A program made the translations under genes and the position numbers. A DNA stretch of 64,000 nt. Origin: Liolophura sinensis. Taxonomy: Eukaryota > Mollusca > Polyplacophora > Chitonida > Chitonidae. Where the stretch lies: contig NC_088300.1 in assembly GCF_032854445.1 (NCBI RefSeq), positions 63,030,984 to 63,094,983 on the forward strand. The letters are read 5' to 3'. Position 1 is the first letter of the stretch. Every line of letters starts with the position of its first letter. The notes under the pieces were generated by a model. It had not been told where the DNA came from, did not search any database, and worked only from the letters and a program-made list of their open reading frames with translations. Shown here one piece after another: positions 36,101-47,801 of the stretch.

Positions 36101-37725
36101 GTGCTATACTGCGAAAAGTCGTGCTAAATGGGAATCAGCGCCAGAGAAATTGGCCTTAGTGCAGTGAGCGCGGAAACACACAGCGGTGCCAAATGGCCCC
36201 GAAAGCTTGTTGATTATACTCATGTAAATAAGAAATTGCATAATAATTGTATTTGATTGAGTTATATAGTGTCGTGTTGAGACCACGAAGATGCCCAGCA
36301 GTATAGATATAACGTAATCGATAGAAGGGATACTTGTGATACAGTGCAGCCCTACCATTACAGGCGTCAATATTCAGGTTTTATCTGGATCCACTCGGAT
36401 ACAACCATTCCCATCAATAACCTGTCAGGCTTCCTACAAATCTAACATGAAACACGTTCATCTGAACCGCCAAAACTCGCCTATTCGCACTGACGAAAAT
36501 GAGCTTGTTTGAAAGAAAAAAGAACAATAGGTAAGGTTTGCAGCTATAGGATCATTTCAGCCCTCCGTCCGTCAGATTGTTCATTTCATTTCCCATTCTA
36601 CAATCGATCTCATTTTAAACCATGTCCCTTTACTTGTCACTTGTCAGGGCTACAGGCTTAGGGCCTCGTTCAACCCACCCTGCCAAGTGCCGATAAATGC
36701 CCATGGAGACAAGTTCAGGTTTACTGGCACGGGCAACAAAACCTTGGCCGTGTACGGATCCTTTTTCCATGTCATTTGGCGACAACCTGCAAAGGCTTCA
36801 TTAATTTGTGCATAAAAGCACAGGGCAATGACTTCATGTCAAAATAATCCTTTGCGTCAAGTCCACAATTCAAGCCGATACTCCCTGATATTTCTTGCAA
36901 AATCCGATAAATGTTGAAACATTATCAGACGTGATAGGTTTGAAATATTTATGAGGTAGCAATTTGACTTGCCATAACCTGGTTTGCATGCATGTTTTAA
37001 ACTCGTGTCAACTGCTTCCTCGTTGAGCGTATGAAAATGGTTAAAGCATAGAGGAAGGGTATACGAAGCGCATAGTTCCTTTCAAAGACGTTGGTGGCAA
37101 AGGGAATATAATATCCCTTTTGCCGGCCCTGACCAACGTTGTAGGTGGAGGGACTTATTTATGTAGCGTCACTCCTGATCAGCCTCACCAACACAGCGTC
37201 CCCGGCATCTCTCACGTCCGCCCGTTCACCTTCATTAGCGTTTTCTGTTCAGGTCCAATTATATTCCACTATGCTGACAATAGTTTATCAAAGAACAATG
37301 CACATACGAGTAGATTTGATTTCAGCCTTGATACAAAATTCATACCAAAAGATCCAGTGATGAGGACATATGTATGCTCAGAAGATTTGACCAGTCGTGT
37401 TAAGGTTCATGTTACTGTTATATGCTCAATGGCGTGCTAATCCCCTCGGCCACGGAGACCCCATATATCTTTATGGTTAAGTCATTAGATTAACTTAGAA
37501 CTAGATGTAGGGCGTGAGACTGACCAATCGTATCAACTTTTAAGTTCTGTTATCAGAAGACATGTGACCTCACAGAGTCATCACATTTAACGATAAACAA
37601 CCGGCGAGGAAATTTGTACTGAATAATATTTGAGTAACATAACGACGTTTAGGTTTATGAGTTTGACCCCGTGTTATTCTTTCTGCTACAACTCAAAACT
37701 GTGCTTTTGTCATAAAATAAAGCTT
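33182..37725. other. Unassigned DNA
   Basis: No gene or SINE that I can support. Open frames are short. A G-rich segment lies at 33532-33561. Confidence 0.45.
33532..33561 (+). other. G-rich segment, possible G-quadruplex
   Basis: Consecutive runs of five, six (divisible in two), two, two and three G's separated by single T's. It could fold as a G-quadruplex on the + strand. No gene lies next to it. Confidence 0.5.
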
Positions 37726-38135
37726 TTACGTGTAATGGACTGACTGATTTATTGATTGATTGATAGTCGTATGCAGCCAGCTATACACTGGTATTTCACT
37801 GAAAATAAAAGTTTGCCAACTCTCAGCTAACTGATGAAACTTTTTTGTCAAGAAAAGACCAGTGGTGAGCAAATGAGCATTGATTCTCAAACTTTTCAAC
37901 TCAGGGAAATAGAGGAATGCATCATATTGGATAATGCGTCTGTCGACTCCATGAATATATGCATTGGAATGGAGTGTTGATGTCTGATATATTCGCCCAT
38001 CATAACCATTCCTGTCATATTTAAATTGCAAAAAAAACGCTTTGCTACACCTGTCACGATTGCCATTTGACTGTTGAATGTGCTCTGATGTAAAACCATT
38101 GCCATAATCAGGGCAGGGCGGGTCACCAGTACAAC
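37726..38135 (-). pseudogene. Array 2 block A, exon-like open frame (unit 1)
   Basis: A 171-codon minus-strand frame (37726-38241) covers block A. From a good acceptor (ggccattccag just before 38135, kept in units 2 and 4) it reads GCTGDPPCPDYGNGFTSEH, then NGNRDRC, then GYDGRIYQTSTLHSNAYIHG, then FLTKKFHQLAESWQTF to a stop. Units 2 and 4 show GCTGDPPCPHYSMG, NGNRDRCTKA or NGNHDRCTKA and GRIYQTS in the same frame, but unit 2 has stops and unit 4 a frameshift. The Cys pattern suggests an extracellular protein. No family is recognised. Unit 1 could still be a functional exon. Confidence 0.35.
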
Positions 38136-38708
38136 CTGGAATGGCCGTGTCTACAGCAATATGCATTAATAAAGCAATGGCACATGGACTTCCGACCAAA
38201 GAATCTATATACACGGCATTTGCATACAGGAAAGTGTACAAGGTGTGTAAAAAGTTTGCGCTGTGTAGGCTTAAACATACAAATTGTCCAGTTATCGACT
38301 TTGTTTTATAGAAATCATGAAAACAGTTTTAACACAAGTTTATTTTTAATTTGTTTTTCAAGTCCGTTGCCTGTCTAAGCTGGTGATGTCCCAACTGAGG
38401 TCTCAGAGTTGTCCGAGTTGGCCAGACGGGAAACCAAAAGTGTCCAAAGCTAATATTGACTGATATGTGTTCTAGGTTTTGACATGATCTATCCAATATC
38501 TAAAATACCATCGAAGACACGGAAATATCAGGCTCTCTATTAAGGTGTTTTGCGATTTGATGAGCTGGTGCCCTTTGACCTTTGTTTTTCTGAAAGGAAT
38601 TGGGTACATGTCGCCATTGAGGCCACGATCTCAGAGTGTGGAAGTCGGAATAGAAGTAATAAGAAATCTGTGCAGAATTTGATCCTCATTCGAAAGCCCT
38701 GATGATGT

Positions 38709-38993
38709 TTGGTCGCTCACGTGTACTCATTCAAACAGCTATTTTTATACACTCTTGGTGTAATTTGGTATTTTTTTCCAAAGAATTCAAAGTTAAAATC
38801 TTTTTTATTTGGCCAAGCGCTTTCAGAATTTGGTTTCTTTAGAGATAAATATTTGACCATGCTATTATGCGGGTCTGGGTTTATGACCCCCCAAATTGTG
38901 TCCCTGCCATCAGTTTACTTGGATAGATCTTATAAAGAAACTGTTTTGTCGTGCAAGGGAGAGTTCCTGTATTACTTTGTGGTAGGCCAATAA
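38709..38993 (+). other. Block B of array 2, unit 1
   Basis: A 94-codon + frame lies here, but the peptide is not conserved in units 2 and 4. On the minus strand, just to the left of it, a partly conserved peptide of the type RSWPQW (unit 4: RAWPQW) is seen, so if block B was coding it was coding on the minus strand. Confidence 0.3.
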
Positions 38994-40240
38994 AACAGAT
39001 GATCATGTAGAGTAAACCGTACATATTTTATAATAATACAGAAAAATGGGAAAATCAGCTTACTGAGTGCCTTGTAAATACACATGGGGAGTCGATACCC
39101 CCTGCAGCTTAGCAAAACAGCATGTAAAAAACATCCGTACATATCTTTCAATTGGCAACATGGCTATGTGTACAAGATATGTCACAAAAATATGCAATAG
39201 TACTCCATTACAGCAGCTCGTATGCAAATTGCACAAGGGGATACAATATATACTTTTTCATCACACTATTTGTGTTTCGCCTTTAAACAAAGTCTCCGAC
39301 GCAGTGAATTAAGTGAGCAAGCTTTGAAACCAGGTATTAGTCTTCTAACAAAGTTATTAAGCATTCTCTATGTTTCAGCGTCAATCAGTCCTTATAAAAC
39401 CGTGTTATGGGAAGTTCAATTCAAATGTCAAATCTTATCCACCCGCAAAAAATGGCTTTAGAACATTTTTAAATTAATGGAATTTATGCTGGACGTTGAG
39501 TCATCTGCGTCAGTGGAGCTGAAGATAGCATGCAGGTCACTAGCATAACCATGCATTAATCAACTGACGTGAGCTGATCTTTTACTGCAAAGCTAATGCC
39601 AAGCTTTTTTCATGTGCTTTTGCCGCGATGACATGCTGTAACGTGTTAAACCAGGATGAATAATAAAAAATAACTTCGAAAAGGCTATAACCTACTACTT
39701 TCAAGTGTAAATGCTAAACCGGGGTTAGACCGATGTTAAACGCACAAGATGCATTTACGGCGTTCACATATATTTATTGCATTGGTGTTCATACCTATAA
39801 CGTTTCAGAGACATGCCTTTCCGGTGTATACCGTTTCCGGTGGTAGATTGAACTGAACAGTTATAAAAGGGGTTGTACAAGTAATGGCAGAAAACTTATC
39901 ACGGAGAATAGCGATAAAAATGCAATCGATATTCAAAAATTCTCCTTTTGTATGTAAGACATTTTCTTTCGCCCCAGTAGACGTGAACCCACGACATTAA
40001 GTGACTAACTGCATGTAGGCGATGGAATTTGTATTGATTATTTATGTGTTGTTCATTTATTCATTTGTGTACATGATTGATTGTGTAGTATGTTGTACTC
40101 ATATATGACAGCCATCAAGGTTATGCGTTCAATGCCTTCTAGTGCTTACTAGACCAGATCTTGTACAGTATTCAAAATGTATACTGAATAAGCTATGGAT
40201 AGATTGGACGACTGTTTGTTTGAATTTTCTGGAGTTTTCT

Positions 40241-42540
40241 AAATGGTATCCACCAACATCAGTCTTTCAATGAAATAAAGTACGAGTTGAAAGTTTGCCA
40301 AACTTCAGTTAACTGGGGAAACGTTTTTGGTCAATCAAAAATGAGACCGGACTCACTGATGCAGGGCAGACGAAGGAATTGGTTTTCAAGCTTAGATTTC
40401 AACTCGGACGCTCAGAGCAATGCATCATCTGGACTAATGTGTCTGCCGGCTCTATGAATATATGCATTGCAATGTATTATTGATGTCTGATATATTCGCC
40501 CACCATAACCATTTCCTGTCACATTTCAGTGGTGGAGTGCTGCTTTTGTACACCTGTCACGGTTGCCATTTGGCTGTGTTCCGTGTCCTCATGTAAGACC
40601 CATGCTATAATGAGGGCAGGGCGGGTCACCAGTACAACCTGGAAAAGCCATGTCTACAGCTATATGCGTTAATAAGGCATCGGTACGTGTGTTTTATACT
40701 GAAAAATCGATACACTGCATTTACATACAAGAAAGTACACAAACAGGGCAAAAAATTCCTTCGGTGTAGGCCTATACATTCTGTCCAATTATCGACTTGT
40801 GTAACAGAAATTATAAAGACAGTTTTTACTGGTTTAGTTTGAGTTTGGTTTTCAAGTCACTTGTCTGTCTAGGTTGGCAATGTTCCACCTAAAGCCTCGG
40901 TGTTATCCGATATCCTAGGCTACATTTTGTGACAGGGTAAACCTTACAACAAGCACGTGGCCACACCGGAAAGTGTCCAAAGCTAATATTTACTAATATC
41001 TGTTCTAGGTTTTGACACGAGCTAGTCAGTGAAGACACGCATAACATATTCATGAAGACACGCAAAGTTTCAGACTCTCTATTAAGAAAGGTGTCCAGGG
41101 TCTGTGCGATTTGATGAGCAGGTTTCTCTTTGACCTTTGCTATTCTATAAGGAACTGACTACGTAATGAGTTTGCACATACATGCCGCCACATATGGGGT
41201 TTGTGTTCATGATGGTCTATACAGGGTTATATCGACGTCTGGCAAAGAAGCGACCCTCTCAGAGACTGGAAATGAATGTCGGAAAAGATGTAAATAAAGA
41301 ACTGGAACGTCTGGAGATCGCTTCAGAGTGTCTCTGCAGGCTTTGATCCCCATTCAGAATCCCTGATTATGTTTGACCACTGGGAAGCAGGCATTCGAAT
41401 AGCCACTTTTAATACCACTTTTTCTCAATGAATTCAAAGTTAAAAGCCTTTACGGCCAAGCCCTTTAAGAATTTGGTTTCCTCAAAGTTAAATATTTGAC
41501 CACGTTCTGATAGGGGTCTGTGTTGATGACACCCAAAATCGTCTCTCTGTACATGTTATAGGTATAGTTGGATGCGTGTAATGTCCTTATAGAAAAACAT
41601 AGTTGGTTTGTCAAGAAAGGAGAAAACTGGTAATAATTTGTGATATAAGACACATGACCACGCAGAATAAACCATACCTATGGTAGAGTAATAAAAAAAG
41701 AGTGGAAAACAGATGGCATAGTAAGTGTCATAGCAACACGGATGAAGAATTTGTCCAGATGCCTCTAGTAGTTCTAGAAAACAGCGAGGTTGAAACATCT
41801 TTGTATAGTTTTCAACAGACCACATGGCGTGAGCTGATCTCGCTTTTTCGCCAAGGCTAACATGAATTTTTTTTTATTTGTTTTTCTCAGGATGATATAT
41901 AACGGGTCAAGCGTTTATTAATATGTAATGAAAGTTTAATTGCCAAAAACCTGCAACCTGGCGAATTTTGTCCGCTATAGAAATGCAAAAAGGAAATTGA
42001 GTTACATCCATGTAAGATGTACTTAACAGCTCTAATGTTTATTACGCTGGTGTACATACCTATTACGTTTCAGAGACATCCGTTTCCAGTGTAGCTGTAG
42101 ATTGCGTAGAACAGCCTTTCTGAATCGTTGAAAAGAGGTTTTACACGTATTGGCAGAAAGCTAATTATGGAGAACAGGGATACAAATACAACCGCCATGC
42201 AGAAATTATCACTGTATTTTTACGCATTTAAGAAATTTTCTTTCACCCCAGCAGGTCGGTCTCTGACTACCGATGTGGCTGGTTTGAACCTCTGAAAATT
42301 TCTTTACCGATGACTGTTGGTTTATTCGTGTGTATATGTTTTTGATTGTGTAATATCTCGCTCTCATGAAATTTTCATGTACATATGACATCGTTCAAGG
42401 TGATACGATACTAACGCCTTGTACTGCTTACCAGATCAGATGTTCTACAGCACTTAAGCCTCTGCTCATGTTGAAAATTGGCCTGAAAAAAAATAATAAT
42501 GAGTCATGGAATTGTTGACCGATTCCTTGAATGATCTTCC
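40241..42540 (-). repeat. Array 2, unit 2
   Basis: Block A at 40293-40690, B at 41080-41680 and C at 41820-42300. The block A minus frame reads HIAVDMAFPGCTGDPPCP but has stops after SMGLT and after ALHH. Block B reads DTLKRSPDVPVLYLH on the minus strand, matching unit 4 DTLKRPPDVEVFYLH. Confidence 0.75.
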
Positions 42541-43735
42541 TGCTATTTTCCGAGACGAATCCAGTCTTTTTATGAAATAAAGAACAAGCTGAAAGTTTGC
42601 CAAACTTCAGTTAACAGGGGAAGCCTTTTGGTCAATAAAAATGAGACCAGACTCACCGATTCAGAGCCGACGGAGGAATTGGTTCTCAAGTTTAGATTTC
42701 AATTCGGACGCTCAGAGCAATGTGTCATCTGGGCTAATGTGTCTGTCGACTCTATGAATAGATTAAACAAAGCAGTTTTGTCAAGACAAGGAAGAAAGCT
42801 GGTTATAATTATTGATATAAGAGACGTGACCACGCAGAATAAACTATACATATGGTAGAATAATACAAAGAAATAAAATGGGCACAGATGGTGTATTAGG
42901 TGTCACGGTAATACGTATATAGAATTTGGCCATATGTTTCCAACTGTTCAACTAAACAGCCAGATTCAAACATCCCTATATAAGTTAGCTTTCAGCAGAC
43001 CACGTGGGGTGAGCTGATCTGGTTTTTTTTTCGCCAAGGAGAGTGCAAAGATTTTTGTATATTTTTCTCGGGATGATATACAACGTGTCAAGCCACGATT
43101 AATATGTAATAAAAATTTAAATGCAAAAACGCTATAACCTGGCGAATTATATCCAAAAGAAACTGGGGTTACATCCAGGTAAACAAACGCAAAATGTACT
43201 TACGGCGCTTATATTTATTACGCTGGTGTACATACACCTATAACGTTTCAGAGACATCCGTTTCCAGTGTACCGGTAGATTGCGTAGAACAACCTTTCTG
43301 AATCGTTAATAAGTATTGGCAGAAAGCTACTTACGGAGAACAGGCATACAAATACAACCGTCATGCAGAAATTATCCCTTTATTTGTTTTTTCGCATATA
43401 AGAGATTTTCTTTCGCCATAGCAGATCGGTCTCTGACTACCGATGTGGCTGGTTTAAACCTCTGCAAATCATTTGAGGACAAGCAACAGGCGAGGAGATT
43501 TATATCGTTTGAAGATGTCTTGTTCATTTATTCATGTGTATATTTGTTTGATTTGTGAGGTATCTCGCTCTCAGGAAATTTTCATGACCGCGATCAAGAC
43601 CATACGATTCTGACACCTTGTAGTGATATACCAGATCTTATGTTGGAATTCTGCGTCAAAAGGACACTGACTTGTCACTGACTGACTGACCCATGGCTGG
43701 ATTGATCTTCTTGCTATTCTCCTACACGAATCCAG
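42541..43735 (-). repeat. Array 2, unit 3 (internal deletion)
   Basis: Block A is cut at about 42771 (after gactctatgaatag). The sequence jumps directly to the end of block B (gttttgtcaagacaaggaag, matching 41600 onward in unit 2), then block C follows at 43000-43560. About 1.1 kb present in the other units is missing. Confidence 0.75.
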
Positions 43736-43809
43736 CAACAACAGTCTTTCCATGAAAAACTAGTTGAAAGTTTGCCAAACTTCAGATAACTTCAAACGAT
43801 GCATCTGGG

Positions 43810-44012
43810 CTAATGTGTCTGTCGACTATGAATATATGCATTGGAATGAAGTATTGATGTCTGATATATTCGCCCGTCATAATCATTTCCTGTCACATTT
43901 CGATGGTGGAGTGCTGCTTTGGTACACCTGTCATGGTTGCCATTTGGCTGTATACCGTGCTCTGGTGTAAAACCCATGCTATAATGAGGGCAGGGCGGGT
44001 CACCAGTACAAC
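43810..44012 (-). pseudogene. Array 2 block A, exon-like frame (unit 4)
   Basis: From the conserved acceptor (ctttttcag, exon start 44012) the minus frame reads GCTGDPPCPHYSMGFTPEHG, NGNHDRCTKAALHH, YDGRIYQTSILHSNAYIH, then leaves the family frame through a two-base loss at the position of unit 1 gactccatg and stops. It shares the acceptor and Cys positions with 37726-38135. Confidence 0.35.
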
Positions 44013-44584
44013 CTGAAAAAGCCATGTCTAAAGCTATATGCATTGATAAAGCAATGGCACGTGGGTTTTAGGCTGAAGAATCTATATACGACATTTGCAT
44101 ACAGGACATTGTAGAATAAGCGCAGAAAGTTCCCTCGGCACAGGCCTATAGATAGACATATTGTTCGGTTAATACAAATCATGAAAACATTTTTTTTAAC
44201 AAGCTCATTTTGAGTTTGATTTTTAGCACTGTTCAAGTCGTCAGGCTTAAGACTGATTAAGTAGTCGAGTGTTCACGTCGGCAATGTTCCATCTGAGGTC
44301 AGAATTAGGGTGTAGCTAGGCTACAGATCGCGACCAGCTGATCAATCACATGGCCAAAGTTCATACTGACTGATATCTGTTCTGAGTTTTGACATGGGGT
44401 AACCATTATCTAACATACTCACGACGACACACCAAGTTTCAGGCTCTCTATTAAGAAAGGTGTCTAGGGGCTATGTGATTTGACCAGCAGGTTTCTCTTT
44501 GACCTTTGCTGTACAATAAAGAATTGACTACGTTGAGACATGCCGCCTCATGTGGGGTTCTCGTTCATGATAGCCTATACAGGC

Positions 44585-44902
44585 TTATACCGACAGCTGC
44601 CATTGGGGCCACGCTCTCGAAGATTGGAAATGGAAGTCGAAAAAATGTAAATAGAAAACTTCAACGTCTGGTGGGCGCTTTAGAGTGTCTCTGTAGACTT
44701 TGATCCCCATTTTAAAGCTCTGACGATGTTTGGTCGCCCAGACTGAGTCATTGAGACAGCCATTTTTAAATACCCGAGGTGTAATTTGATATTTCTTCTC
44801 CAAGAATTCAAAGTTAAAAGACCAAGCCATTTGAGGATTTGGTTTCCTTGGAGTTAAATATTGGTCCATTTTGTGAAGAGGGTCTGGGTTGATGATACCC
44901 AA
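44585..44902 (-). pseudogene. Array 2 block B, open frame (unit 4)
   Basis: A 105-codon minus frame with MGIINPDPLHKMDQYLTPRK, FNFEFLEKKYQITPRVF and DTLKRPPDVEVFYLHFF. Unit 2 has the related VINTDPYQNVVKYLTLRK and DTLKRSPDVPVLYLH, interrupted by stops. A shared frame in two units hints at former coding sequence. The function is unknown. Confidence 0.25.
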
Positions 44903-45349
44903 AATTGTCTCCCTATATATGTTATCAGTATGCCTGGATGCTTGGAGGATGGGTGTGTGGGGAAGGGGGCGGAGGGGTGTCCAAAGCTAAAAAGCTACTT
45001 TGTGGAAGAAAAAAGAATTCGTGTATTAATTCGATGTACGCTTATAAACCAAATGGCCATGTAGGAGAAACCACATATATTTTATAATAATATAGAATAG
45101 TGAGAGGTCGTATTAAAGAGCCATGGAAATACGCATGCTGACATTGCCCATATATCTCATGTATAGTTTTTGCAAATCAGCAACGTATATACATTCATCC
45201 ACATCTTTGAATGACCACATGGCTATGTGTACAAGATTTAGGGTATAAATAATCACTCAAACAGATGTAATTTTTGTTCTATGCATATATGGAACTAATT
45301 CTGGAATAAAAGCGTTATTTATAAAACGGAACTCGAACCTTAGGTTGCG

Positions 45350-45535
45350 GTTACTGTGAGTTCTAGTCCAGTTCATGCTAGCTTCCTCACTGGTCGTAAG
45401 CAACCTGCGGATGCATGGTAGTGTTTTTCCCAGGAATCTGTCCGGTTTCCTCCCACAGTACTGCTGGCCTTTGTCGCAGCAGTGAAATATTCTTGAGTAT
45501 GGCGTAGAACACCAGTCAAATAAATAAATAGGTTG
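45350..45535 (+). mobile_element. SINE family B copy
   Basis: The sequence reads tactgtgagttctagtccag, gcaacctgcggatgcatgg, gtgaaatattcttgagtatg, then accagtcaaataaataaata. The 5' head is missing. Confidence 0.85.
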
Positions 45536-45593
45536 TATCAAAATATGTGAGGTATATCAGAACAATGCCTAATGTCTATATATATATATACAT

Positions 45594-45762
45594 TGATTTG
45601 ATGTTTTGGTGTTTTTTATTTGATGTCTTACGCCGTATGGTAAGAATACGACGGCGGCTATCATTATTATCGTGGGAGGAAATCGGACAGAGCCTGGGGG
45701 AAACCCACGGCCATCTACAGGTTGCTGAAAGAACTTCCCACGTTGAGGAAGCCAGCGTGGGC
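45594..45762 (-). mobile_element. SINE family B copy, inverted neighbour
   Basis: Reverse orientation: ttgatgtcttacgccgta, agaatacgacggcggctatc, gggggaaacccacggccatc, ending near cttcccacgttgaggaagcc. It lies tail to tail with the copy at 45350-45535, about 60 bases away. Confidence 0.85.
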
Positions 45763-46400
45763 ATACTGTATAAACTGTGATTCAAAATGCTTTTATCTAG
45801 GCTATGTCAATGCTACCCATATCTCAAGGTAAAGTTACGTCACCTAATGTTCCTTTAAATAACACAAAAATATGAACCCGTTTTTTATTAATGAAATCTA
45901 TGCATCAAGCCGTCGATCGCATAGCTGGAAAAAATGAAGCATCACCACGAAGCCATCATATAACAACGCATTACTCAACTGACGTGATGTGACCTTTTAC
46001 AGCAAGGTTCATGTAACGTTTTTCACATATTTCTCTCTCGATGGCATGTCAACGTGCCAATCCTCGATGAATATGTAATCAAAATTTAATTGCGAACACC
46101 CTGTGATCTGGAGAACTGTGTCATCTAGGAAAAAGAGAACGCAGGAGGTGTTAGGTTACACGCTTATAAAACACACAAGATGGAATAATTGTGTTGATAT
46201 TATTGCGCTGATGTGTATAAGGTATCGTAATCGCAAACATGTCCCTGTTGGGGTACAGGGCCTGCATGTCTATATTTTTCTCAGTCTACCGGTGTGGCAA
46301 GCAGTTATGGATACTTTTAGAAAGAGGCTTTACATTAATCTCAGGAAACCAATTCTGCATAAATGCAAACGCCGTTCAGAGGTAAGTGATATATGACGTG

Positions 46401-47700
46401 TGTTTAGCGCTATGACGGCGTCACTTTGCGACACAGTAGGATAAATTGATGAAATTTAACATAGGGCAGGGGCCGATCTGTTGGAACGATCGAGGGTGAC
46501 GTTTTAGGCGAATGAGTCAGCGAGTTAAAGAGTTATACACTACCACCCCCACTGTCTACACGTATAATATCTGCATCTGCATGTGACTCAGCTGAAGATG
46601 ACCGAATACTAATTAACATTAAGTATATGTATATACCTATAACCTCTGGAACAAGCTGATAAGCATATCTATACCTTAAAGACAGAGGTTTCTCCTTTCG
46701 ATCACCAACTCTTCCTACTTATACGGTTAGGTATATTCACGTATATGACATTTGGTGGTTTAAAGCGACTGTAGGAATCTGAATACTGATGTAATGATTT
46801 CCGTTTGTCTGATAAAACCTTAAACGAGAGAGAGAGATTGGGAGAAAGAACAAATACAGCAGTTAAATCCTCCCCCCCCCAAAAGAAAAAAAAACAAAAC
46901 AAAAAAACACACACAGAGACACACACAAAAAAAACAACAAAGAGACAAACCCTAAAGTGTTTTCGCAGACACAAGCATGGTATGGCAGAATTAAACGTGA
47001 TATGAACAGTAAGTACCCAGTGGTGAGTAATTTCTACTATAATATAACTTGCAGACATATAATGCACACATACGTATATTTCGTATATTAATTTATCAGG
47101 GAATATAATTCGTGACTCCTTTACATGTGAAATTTTTGAAACGAGTGCAGAAATTTTCATATTATTCGTAATAAAGTATTCTGCACTTTTATACTGTGAG
47201 ATTTACTTTATGGCTCTTACAAACATTTAATCGACACGTTCTTCGAAACAGTTTGGTTCGAAAACTTCTAGGTCATATCTCTGACAACTGACGCCATGCA
47301 CCAAGTTTAACCTGCATAGTTCAAGGGGTCGGTGGGGTGGGGCTCTGGTGCATACAAAATGGAAATAGGTGATAATAAATTAGGCCGCACTTGATATACA
47401 TGTATTTATTACTGATAAGTCAAGTTAGACCTTTTTATTTTCATATGTATGCACATACATATGGATTTATCCTGCTTGTAAGTGTTTATTTGTACATGTA
47501 TAAGTTGCAAAGAAGTTTTTGTTTGGCGCTGACAAATCAATTGTTTATCTGAACGCAGTTGTAAATACATGCATTACTTGATCAGAGTACTTAGGGCAAG
47601 CAATGAATATACCTAGCAGCTAACAGAATTACAGTGTCTGGTTTCAATATAAAATCAAAAGGATATTTAAATGAAATATAAATAAAACGTATTTACTGAG
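46401..47700. other. Unassigned DNA upstream of the histone 3' end
   Basis: No gene supported. A 152-codon minus frame (46702-47160) is rich in Phe and Val because it reads through the A/C tract at 46871-46951, so I do not count it. Confidence 0.5.
46871..46951. repeat. Low-complexity C/A tract
   Basis: A run of C's followed by aaaac, acac and agagac units. Confidence 0.9.
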
Positions 47701-47731
47701 TAAAGATGGATAGGGGAGTGCTTAGAATAGA

Positions 47732-47747
47732 CGTTTTCTTTCAAAGG
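47732..47747 (-). promoter_or_regulatory. Histone downstream element
   Basis: Read on the minus strand this is a purine-rich cctttgaaagaaaacg, starting about seven bases after the histone stem-loop. That is where U7 snRNA pairs in replication-dependent histone genes. Confidence 0.65.
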
Positions 47748-47754
47748 CTTGGTT

Positions 47755-47770
47755 GGCCCTGAAAAGGGCC
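47755..47770 (-). terminator. Histone 3' stem-loop
   Basis: On the minus strand the sequence is ggcccttttcagggcc, a perfect six-base-pair stem with the canonical TTTC loop, followed by aacc. It lies 31 bases past the H1 stop. This is the SLBP-binding structure that replaces polyadenylation in replication-dependent histone mRNAs. Confidence 0.95.
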
Positions 47771-47801
47771 TTTGGAAATAAGTCAGAAGAAGGCTTATTA
47801 T

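Larger units (their letters stand above)
37726..40240 (-). repeat. Array 2, unit 1
   Basis: The first of four diverged direct units, each with three shared blocks. Block A (37811-38180) contains gatgtctgatatattcgccc and agggcagggcgggtcaccag. Block B (38530-39000) contains attcaaagttaaaa and tttggtttc. Block C (39490-39960) contains the gagctgatct and ttcagagacat landmarks. Unit lengths measured at gtttgcc are 2482, 2302 and 1175 bases. The conserved frames read on the minus strand. Confidence 0.75.
43736..46400 (-). repeat. Array 2, unit 4
   Basis: Block A at 43770-44060, B at 44445-45080 and C at about 45955-46150. The interval between B and C has been enlarged by two family B SINEs. Similarity ends near 46150-46400. 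Confidence 0.7.

Noticed and set aside
46702-47160. 152-codon minus-strand open frame with a hydrophobic run
   Set aside because: The hydrophobic stretch comes from translating the A/C low-complexity tract, not from a membrane segment.
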